Origin: Chloroflexota bacterium
GTDB lineage: Bacteria > Chloroflexota > Anaerolineae > J102
Direction of reading: 5' to 3'
NCBI GenBank assembly: GCA_013152695.1
Contig: JAADFV010000235.1
Span: 1-7,647 of the forward strand
DNA length: 7,647 nt
Shown: one piece after another, positions 1 to 4,613 of the stretch
Layout: every line of letters starts with the position of its first letter
Position numbering within the stretch: the stretch's first letter is position 1
Made by a program: the position numbers and the translations under genes
The notes under the pieces: model-generated
What the model saw: the letters and a program-made list of their open reading frames with translations, nothing else
Databases searched by the model: none
What the model was told of the DNA's origin: nothing

Positions 1-1
1 C

Positions 2-228
2 GTTCAAGGCCGCCCTGTCAGCGAAATCGTTATAGAATTACGAGACTGAGCTGATCTCTGTTTCTAGCCATTTACGATGCTGTTCAACTGGCTTCAGCAA
101 TGACTCTAAACGATGTTCTTGTTGAAGCCCAGGAATCACCACTAACCTTTGTCAGCGCAGATAATGAATTGCTGGCCGCGGCCCAAAGGGAGGGATTACA
201 AGTAGCCAACCCAAACGATTATCCATAG
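2..228 (+). pseudogene. PIN-domain (VapC-type) toxin remnant, 5' end outside window, frameshifted
   Basis: The most readable part is 55-228, which ends at TAG 226-228. It contains IYDAVQLASAM, then TFVSADNELLAAAQREG and VANPN. This matches the C-terminal third of PIN-domain ribonucleases of toxin-antitoxin type (pattern LRaYDAvqLAsA ... FVSADxxLlxaAxxeGL.vxNP). Upstream pieces of the same fold are spread over two other frames: GRPVSEIVIELRD at 8-46, then ELISVSSHLR at 48-77. Together they read as one continuous PIN C-terminus (PV.eIV..lrd / eLis..HLR / YDAVQLASA), so at least two indels have broken the gene. The N-terminal part with the first catalytic acidic residues lies outside the window, and no antitoxin is visible. 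The fragment ends tail to tail with, and slightly overlaps, the TnpA remnant on the other strand. The family call is fairly sure; the exact toxin type is not. Confidence 0.72.
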
Positions 229-383
229 TGCCTTCCGCTTGGTAGTCCAGTCTCGTTTACGTATTTCCGAATCCGTTCTTCATCCAGACCTACCGTACTC
301 ACGCAATACCCTCGCGACCATACATGCTGACCCCAGTATCGCTTTCGCAGCGCTGGAAACCGGTCGAATGGCTGCAATGCTAG
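219..383 (-). pseudogene. IS200/IS605-family TnpA (Y1 transposase) C-terminal remnant
   Basis: The minus-strand frame ending at TAA (219-221) reads QPFDRFPALRKRYWGQHV and continues WSRGYCVSTVG, LDEERIRKYV. This is the unmistakable C-terminus of IS200/IS605 single-strand transposases. The Tyr of the RKYV segment sits where the catalytic tyrosine of the Y1 family lies. The HUH metal-binding motif and the whole N-terminal two thirds (~90 residues) are missing. The frame is open but homology stops at about 383, exactly where the 7-bp repeat array begins. The last ~8 codons (after YVNE) do not look like TnpA and overlap the PIN remnant antisense, so the right end of the element is also gone. It cannot be active. 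No subterminal hairpins of the element and no accessory TnpB are visible. Confidence 0.82.
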
Positions 384-418
384 CTCCTTACTTCCTACTC
401 CTTGCTCCCTGCTTCCTC
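384..418 (-). repeat. Five tandem 7-bp purine repeats (YARGRAG)
   Basis: Read on the minus strand, the units are gaggaag, cagggag, caaggag, taggaag, taaggag: five in-phase heptamers with all-purine positions except the first. They lie between the terminator hairpin and the surviving TnpA fragment. The same unit family, in the opposite orientation, forms the array at the right edge of the window. Heptanucleotide intergenic repeats of this general type are known from filamentous cyanobacteria and related genomes; their role is unknown. Confidence 0.8.
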
Positions 419-423
419 ATCAT

Positions 424-464
424 AAAAAGCGGCTCACTGTTGTCGAGACAATGAACCGCTTTTG
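424..464 (-). terminator. Hairpin terminator of the reductase gene (possibly bidirectional)
   Basis: Arms AAAAGCGG (425-432) and CCGCTTTT (456-463) pair perfectly. The stem can extend inward through TCA/TGA and an inner TTGTC/GACAA pair. On the minus strand the stem is followed by a T-run (from 428 downward), 43 bp beyond the reductase stop codon. The A/T flanks on both sides would also let it act on plus-strand transcripts. Confidence 0.85.
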
Positions 465-506
465 AAACTGCTCAGGATTGTTCGATTACAAACAATCAGC
501 CACTCA

Positions 507-1994
507 TCAATCAGAAGCACTCTCTGCCTGCAATTGTTCCATCGAAGTGTATTTGGGTTTAGGGACACCGGCCTCTTCGAGTAAGCGTGGTACAATTGCC
601 TCCCAATGGACTGCCATAACGTGCATGCCGTGGATACCCGGCGTTTTCAGCAGCTTTTCGATGATTTCCAAAGCGATCTCTACACCTGTCTCTGCTTGCG
701 CCTCCTTGTCACTACCGGCGGCATCCATGCGCTTGAGAACCTCAGGCGGAACAACCACACCCGGAACTTCATCTGCCATAAAATGTGCAGCCCGAGCACT
801 CTTCAGCGGTACCAGGCCGGGTAAAATGTAGACCTTATCCAGCAAATTACGCTTGTCCAGCGCCTCCAACCATTCCAGAAAACGTTCGTAGTCGAAAATA
901 GGTTGGGTTTGGATGAACTGCGCCCCGGCATTGATCTTCTTATGGGCACGCAAGGCTTCGATCTTTGGGGTCGAGCCGTAGGGCGAGGCGGCTGCGCCCA
1001 GGAACCACTGGGGACGAATCTTGATCTTGCGTCCATCGAGATAATGGCCTTCATCCCGCATCCGGCGCAGCATCCACAAAATCTGTACCGAATCCATATC
1101 GAATTGCTCGGGCATGGACATCGGTGGGGGCCCAAAGCGGAAATGATCGCCAGTAAGGCAAAGGATGTTTCGTATACCGAGACCGGCAGCGCCCATCGCG
1201 TCCGATTCGATCACAACGCGACTCCGGTCGCGAGCCTGCAACTGCATCACGGGCTCGAATCCCAAATCCAGACAGATTTTACTCGAGGCCAGGCTCCCCA
1301 TGCGCGGCGAAGCCGAGGCATTGTCAGTAAAATTGGCTGCCGCTACCAAACCCTTGAGCCAGCCTGCTTTCTTGGCAATGATATTGCCCGAGGCACCGAG
1401 AGGAGGTGCAATCTCAGCTGTGGTTGTAAATTGTCCGGTACGAAGATTGGCCTCCAGCAATGATGCCGGCTCCTCATAAGCAGGAGGATGATATTGATCG
1501 TCGCCTTGCCACCAGTCTGGCTGACGAATAGAACGGAAGAGATCGTCGAATTCTTGCTTGAACTTACTTCGATTGGTCACGAACTCAAGGGGGTGTGGGC
1601 CCGCGTCCCTTTCCTTCCAGGTACGGATCACCTCCAACCATGTTTCATGCCCCACCTTATTGCCGTCTACAGGGGCATTGACTTCGAGAAGCTTATGTTC
1701 AAGACCCAGCTTCTCTGCTCGCTCATAGATCTTGAACCAGGTGCAAGGGCGGGTGGGATCAACCTCACAGGCTTCCGGTGTTGCACCCCCGCAGGGACCA
1801 TTTCGTAGCCCCTTGGGACAGGTCATGGGACAGACATAGGCTGTCTCTTGCAAAATACAGTTACCGCACATGCGGCAGCCCCACAGCGTGCCTTTGACCG
1901 TACGTTCAAAGCTCGTAAACAGCCGAATGGGAGCAGAATCCCGGCGCACGGGGCTAAACGGGGGTTGATAACGACGTGGAGAAAAGACCGACAT
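507..1994 (-). CDS. metF: Methylenetetrahydrofolate reductase, MetV-like/MetF fusion
   Basis: A 495-residue cytosolic flavoenzyme predicted to interconvert 5,10-methylene- and 5-methyl-tetrahydrofolate (methionine supply or methyl-branch one-carbon flux). Residues ~25-110 form a Cys-rich MetV-type module (Pfam 'MTHFR C-terminal' family): CRMCGNC at 40-46, then C55, C59, C68, C76 and C84, including CPMTCP and GPCGG, fit to hold an Fe-S cluster or zinc. Residues ~185-460 are the MetF TIM barrel: TAEIAPP (E194, the position of the catalytic Glu), TDNAS, LTGDH (D283) and FIQTQPIFD (Gln of the folate site). Start: the open frame extends to a TTG at 2006, but that TTG overlaps the ribosome site GGAGG (2000-2004), 5 nt before ATG 1994, so ATG 1994 is chosen. 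Two tandem TGA stops (504-509) precede the terminator. The gene is a single unit, divergent from the DUF89 gene. The electron donor is unknown. Confidence 0.92.
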   Translation of the reverse strand: MSVFSPRRYQPPFSPVRRDSAPIRLFTSFERTVKGTLWGCRMCGNCILQETAYVCPMTCPKGLRNGPCGGATPEACEVDPTRPCTWFKIYERAEKLGLEHKLLEVNAPVDGNKVGHETWLEVIRTWKERDAGPHPLEFVTNRSKFKQEFDDLFRSIRQPDWWQGDDQYHPPAYEEPASLLEANLRTGQFTTTAEIAPPLGASGNIIAKKAGWLKGLVAAANFTDNASASPRMGSLASSKICLDLGFEPVMQLQARDRSRVVIESDAMGAAGLGIRNILCLTGDHFRFGPPPMSMPEQFDMDSVQILWMLRRMRDEGHYLDGRKIKIRPQWFLGAAASPYGSTPKIEALRAHKKINAGAQFIQTQPIFDYERFLEWLEALDKRNLLDKVYILPGLVPLKSARAAHFMADEVPGVVVPPEVLKRMDAAGSDKEAQAETGVEIALEIIEKLLKTPGIHGMHVMAVHWEAIVPRLLEEAGVPKPKYTSMEQLQAESASD

Positions 1995-2123
1995 ATTCGC
2001 CTCCAATGATTGGGCAAAGTGCAGAGGTCTGCAATGGCAATGCCGAGGGCAGATTCGCCCCCCCAGCCAGAGCCGTAAAACCTGAGGCCCTGAAGGGGCG
2101 AACCCATCTCGTACTCAGATATA
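1995..2123 (-). promoter_or_regulatory. Structured 5' leader of the reductase mRNA, candidate cis-regulatory RNA
   Basis: Between the predicted transcription start (about 2123) and ATG 1994 the leader is ~130 nt long. It contains TTCGCCCC and GGGGCGAA (plus-strand positions 2054-2061 and 2095-2102), perfectly complementary and enclosing a 33-nt GC-rich loop region with the near-symmetrical CCTGAGGCCCTGAAGG (2081-2096). I could not match it to a SAM, cobalamin or tetrahydrofolate riboswitch by eye. The rest of the 1995-2358 spacer holds the promoter described separately, a short inverted repeat at 2201-2215, and AT-rich sequence before the DUF89 start. Nothing coding is evident. Confidence 0.4.
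2000..2004 (-). promoter_or_regulatory. Ribosome binding site GGAGG that fixes the reductase start
   Basis: Minus-strand GGAGG followed by five bases and ATG (1994-1992). The alternative upstream TTG shares bases with this site, so it is unlikely to be the start. Confidence 0.8.
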
Positions 2124-2129
2124 TCAGCC

Positions 2130-2159
2130 ACTATAGCACATCGTCCTTCGCCCTGTCAA
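2130..2159 (-). promoter_or_regulatory. Sigma70-type promoter for the reductase gene
   Basis: On the minus strand a perfect -35 TTGACA (2159-2154) is followed after 18 bp by the -10 box TATAGT (2135-2130), five of six matches to TATAAT. It points to the reductase, and transcription should start near 2123. Confidence 0.72.
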
Positions 2160-2200
2160 TCGCAGCGATCAACGTAATTAACTACACAGTTCCAAATTCT

Positions 2201-2215
2201 GCCCTTGTACAGGGC
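2201..2215. promoter_or_regulatory. Short inverted repeat GCCCT-TGTAC-AGGGC between divergent genes
   Basis: Five-base arms around a five-base centre, upstream of the -35 box of the reductase and ~145 bp before the DUF89 start. It could be an operator or a small hairpin; there is no independent support. Confidence 0.25.
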
Positions 2216-2358
2216 TGTTCGCAAAGACGGCTCTCATGACTTGCCGCTACGGATGATCTTCTGTCATACTATTCATCCCTATCCTGAGAATACCTCAAAC
2301 AGATTCTACATTCACAACTCCAGCCGCATTCTGCCATTTTTGCTTAATATTTTTTATT

Positions 2359-3579
2359 ATGACAACCTACGAACTGCCTACACCCCTCCTTGACCCCGAC
2401 ACCTTCCCGCCCCTGATTTACACATCCGAACCCCATTCCTTTGCTTACAACACCTTCAAGAAACGTATCCCTGCCATTTTACGCGAGACAATGGCAGTCA
2501 ATGACTTCCCTCACCACATCCAACGAAATCTCGAAGACCTCCATCAGGAATTAACAGACGGCCGTATTCGCCTCCTCCAGGAAGATACCCCTGATCGAAC
2601 CTTTTGGGATGAAGTCAGTCAGCCTTTCGTCGGCCGTACATGGCTGGATGTGCCCTGGTTTTGGGCCGAAGCCTTCTTCTATCGACGCCTGCTCGAAGCT
2701 ATCCGTTACTTTCATCCTGGTCCCACCCACCTCCTCGACCCCTTCCTCCCTATCAAGCGCAGAGAATGGCAACCCCAGGCCGCTCCCCGTACCCTCAATC
2801 AGCTCCTCTCTTCGCTCCCACCAGACCGGCACGGCTGCTTCGAGCGCTTTTTTCATGCCGCGCTCTGGGGCAATCGAGTCGACCTTAGCTACAACGTCGC
2901 CGGACACCTGGGGAGCAACAGCAGCAAGCAAGCCGAACAAGCGAATCTCCTGGCGGATGACAGCAAAAAAGTCTGGGCTCATCTCCGCCAGAACCGCGGC
3001 ACCATCATCTATGTTACCGACAACGCCGGAACAGAACTGCTCATGGACCTGGCTCTCAGCAACTTCTTGCTAGATTCGGAACTGGCGAAAGAGGTACACA
3101 TGCATGTCAAGCCCCAACCCTACTACGTCTCCGATGCCATGGCCGCGGATGTCGCCGAGGGCATCCAGGCTTTGCCGCAGGGAGGCAAGGAAGCGACACA
3201 ATTAGCAGAGGCCATCCAGCGGCAGATAGATAAAGGCCGTTTTCAGATCAGCAGCCATTGGTTTTATGCCAGTAGCCTCTTTTTCTACCAATTGCCAGCC
3301 GATCTTCTTGCCCAGCTTTCCACTGCTGCACTCGTCATCGTCAAAGGCGATGCCAACTACCGACGGTTGTTGGGTGATGCTCACTGGCCCTACACGACGC
3401 CCTTCGAACATATTCTGCGCTATTTTCCGGCACCGGTCGTGGCCTTACGTACATTCAAGGCTGAATTGGCCGTAGGCCTGGCACCCGGTAAAGCGGAGCA
3501 AATTGCCCAACAAGACCCAGACTGGCTCGTTAATGGTCGCCGAGGCGTTATCCAGGCCCGCCTTTTTGCCACAAGTTAG
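2359..3579 (+). CDS. DUF89/ARMT1-type metal-dependent phosphatase (damage-control phosphatase family)
   Basis: A 406-residue soluble protein of the ARMT1-like (DUF89, subfamily III) family. Signatures in order: a helical N-terminal region with a PWFWAEAFFYRRLLEA helix (99-114); LWGNRVDLS at 169-177; VTDNAGTELLMDL at 219-231 (D221, N222 and E226 at the metal site); KPQPYYVSDA at 251-260; VKGDANYRRLLGD at 328-340 (K329, D331, N333, R335); and LRTFKAE at 363-369. Relatives such as yeast YMR027W are Mn/Co/Ni-dependent phosphatases acting on sugar phosphates such as fructose 1-phosphate. Human ARMT1 was also reported as a protein-glutamate methyltransferase, which explains database names of that kind; here a phosphatase role is the better guess. 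The start is the first ATG, in an AT-rich stretch without a clear ribosome site; a weak TTGCCG-17-TCATAC pair lies at 2241-2269. The length fits the family, so it is probably intact. Confidence 0.87.
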   Translation: MTTYELPTPLLDPDTFPPLIYTSEPHSFAYNTFKKRIPAILRETMAVNDFPHHIQRNLEDLHQELTDGRIRLLQEDTPDRTFWDEVSQPFVGRTWLDVPWFWAEAFFYRRLLEAIRYFHPGPTHLLDPFLPIKRREWQPQAAPRTLNQLLSSLPPDRHGCFERFFHAALWGNRVDLSYNVAGHLGSNSSKQAEQANLLADDSKKVWAHLRQNRGTIIYVTDNAGTELLMDLALSNFLLDSELAKEVHMHVKPQPYYVSDAMAADVAEGIQALPQGGKEATQLAEAIQRQIDKGRFQISSHWFYASSLFFYQLPADLLAQLSTAALVIVKGDANYRRLLGDAHWPYTTPFEHILRYFPAPVVALRTFKAELAVGLAPGKAEQIAQQDPDWLVNGRRGVIQARLFATS

Positions 3580-3717
3580 ACCATCTCTATCGCCTTATTA
3601 TCTCGAATACCGTACCTTCCCAGTTGACGGCTTCTTTCACTCACCGACTAACTTGTAAAGCTGCGCACAGCATTTTCCTCTTCGATCGCTTAGGCTGGTA
3701 CCCAGGCAAGTTTGTCA

Positions 3718-3737
3718 TGAGAAACATGTAATTCTCA
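3718..3737 (+). promoter_or_regulatory. Inverted repeat TGAGAA-N8-TTCTCA upstream of the DUF4332 gene
   Basis: Perfect six-base arms (3718-3723 and 3732-3737) around ACATGTAA, ~90 bp before the DUF4332 start in the 245-bp spacer after the DUF89 gene. Its spacing and symmetry suit a dimeric regulator's operator. No good promoter could be assigned beside it (a TTGACG at 3622 has a poorly spaced partner), so the role is a guess. The rest of 3580-3824 shows nothing further apart from a ribosome site. Confidence 0.3.
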
Positions 3738-3811
3738 ACAATCTTGTTTTTATCCCCACCCCTCCACCACAATCCCTCGATAATGGCATCACGCCATCCC
3801 TCCCCCACCTT

Positions 3812-3816
3812 AAGGA
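3812..3816 (+). promoter_or_regulatory. Ribosome binding site AAGGA that fixes the DUF4332 start
   Basis: AAGGA lies eight bases before ATG 3825. The longer open frame back to a TTG at 3744 has no such site and would add a Pro/His-rich, non-conserved 27-residue extension. Confidence 0.6.
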
Positions 3817-3824
3817 CTGAATTT

Positions 3825-4265
3825 ATGGTACTCAAAATCCGTGAAATCAACGGTGTAACCCCCGAACTGGCCGAAACCCTGATCGCCTCTGGTCTTGACA
3901 ACGCCGACAAACTCCTGGCTGCGGCTGCCCAACCCCAACAGCGTACAAAACTGGCGGACCAGCTGGGAATAGACGAAGGCGAGCTGCTTGAACTGGTCAA
4001 CCGTGCCGACCTGGCCCGGATCAAAGGTATTGGCCGGATTTATTCGGACCTGCTCGAATTTGCTGGCGTCGATACCATCATGGAGTTACGCCAGCGAAAT
4101 CCTGATCATCTTTACGAAAAGATTGAGGAAGTGGCAGGCGAGCATCCCGTACGACGCTTACCTCGTCGTGACCAAGTCCATGACTGGGTAGCACAGGCCC
4201 AACAACTCGAGCGTGCCATCTTCTATCATCCCAACCCAGACAAGGCGGAACCAAGAAGACTTTAA
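3825..4265 (+). CDS. DUF4332 helix-hairpin-helix protein
   Basis: A 146-residue soluble protein. Two helix-hairpin-helix-like units are visible: residues 5-30 (REINGVTPELAETLIASGL, with the hairpin around G10-V11) and 64-90 (RIKGIGRIYSDLLEFAGVDT, with GIG at 68-70). Between them lies an Ala/Gln/Leu-rich helical stretch with the LGIDEGELLELVNR element (47-60). This layout is that of DUF4332 (PF14229) proteins, which share the nucleic-acid-binding HhH fold but have no proven function. The tail (residues ~133-146) is charged and Pro-rich. It starts 245 bp after the DUF89 gene on the same strand and ends 44 bp before a strong terminator, so the two may share a transcript, though the gap and an inverted repeat allow separate control. 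The family call is good; DNA or RNA binding is inference. Confidence 0.83.
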   Translation: MVLKIREINGVTPELAETLIASGLDNADKLLAAAAQPQQRTKLADQLGIDEGELLELVNRADLARIKGIGRIYSDLLEFAGVDTIMELRQRNPDHLYEKIEEVAGEHPVRRLPRRDQVHDWVAQAQQLERAIFYHPNPDKAEPRRL

Positions 4266-4308
4266 CGCAAAGAAAACTCTTAGCGCCTAAACATCCCCTC
4301 CCCACGCG

Positions 4309-4341
4309 AAGACGCCGAAGCAGATGCCTCGGCGTCTTTTT
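4309..4341 (+). terminator. Rho-independent terminator after the DUF4332 gene
   Basis: A perfect 10-bp stem AAGACGCCGA (4309-4318) / TCGGCGTCTT (4329-4338), loop of ten bases with an extra GC/GC pair inside, then a T-run to 4341. It closes the DUF89-DUF4332 side. Confidence 0.93.
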
Positions 4342-4401
4342 CTTGTGCGTCTGTCAGGGTGTAGCTGTGCGGACGGAGAAAGGAAAGGGGTAGTGTCAGA
4401 T

Positions 4402-4430
4402 TTGACGCATGAGCGGCCTGTTGTTATCAT
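4402..4430 (+). promoter_or_regulatory. Promoter of the tRNA-Leu gene
   Basis: TTGACG (4402-4407), 17 bp, TATCAT (4425-4430): five of six matches at each box with ideal spacing. The start would be near 4437, leaving a ~73-nt 5' leader before the tRNA. Confidence 0.75.
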
Positions 4431-4509
4431 TAACGACAGATTCTGTAAGCCCTCAGACTAGCACGTCGGTATGACGCTTGCACATCTGGCGGGTTCAGAA
4501 ACGTCACCT

Positions 4510-4593
4510 GGGGCGGTGGCGGAATTGGCAGACGCAGCGGACTTAAAATCCGCCGAGCGAAGGCTCTTGTGGGTTCGAGTCCCACCCGCCCTC
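4510..4593 (+). tRNA. tRNA-Leu (anticodon TAA)
   Basis: A class II tRNA reading UUA (and UUG). Elements seen: acceptor 5' strand GGGGCGG (4510-4516), T8 G9, D-stem GCG/CGC with GAATTGGCAGA, anticodon stem GCGGA/TCCGC with loop CTTAAAA (anticodon TAA), long variable arm with GAGC/GCTC, and T-arm GTGGG-TTCGAGT-CCCAC. CCA is not encoded. The acceptor 3' strand is odd. The seven bases after the T-stem are CCGCCCT, giving G1-U72 and C at position 73, while Leu tRNAs normally have a Watson-Crick end and A73. Removing the single T at 4592 would restore G1-C72 and A73. The body is otherwise fully canonical. The next gene on the opposite strand ends ~20 bp away and no tRNA terminator is seen. Confidence 0.92.
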
Positions 4594-4613
4594 AAACGAC
4601 GGTAAGGCCGCGC

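Noticed and set aside
1..421. Active toxin-antitoxin or transposon module
   Set aside because: The toxin is frameshifted, no antitoxin is visible, and the transposase lacks its HUH motif and element ends.
239..454. 71-codon plus-strand open frame
   Set aside because: It is antisense to the clear TnpA remnant and runs through the heptad repeat and terminator; no family resemblance.
903..1463. 186-codon plus-strand open frame inside the reductase gene
   Set aside because: A shadow of the strongly conserved MetF barrel on the other strand; no domain features or ribosome site.
1995..2123. Known SAM, cobalamin or tetrahydrofolate riboswitch
   Set aside because: None of the conserved cores that I know for these classes is visible; only generic stems are seen.
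1823..2131. Minus-strand open frame covering the reductase leader
   Set aside because: It overlaps the start of the reductase in another frame, begins close to the predicted transcription start, and has no ribosome site or recognisable domain.
2609..3073. Ser/Pro-rich plus-strand frame within the DUF89 gene
   Set aside because: An out-of-frame echo; the DUF89 frame carries all conserved motifs.
3744..3824. N-terminal extension of the DUF4332 protein from TTG 3744
   Set aside because: It has no ribosome site, a Pro/His-rich non-conserved sequence, and a good AAGGA-ATG start lies downstream at 3825.
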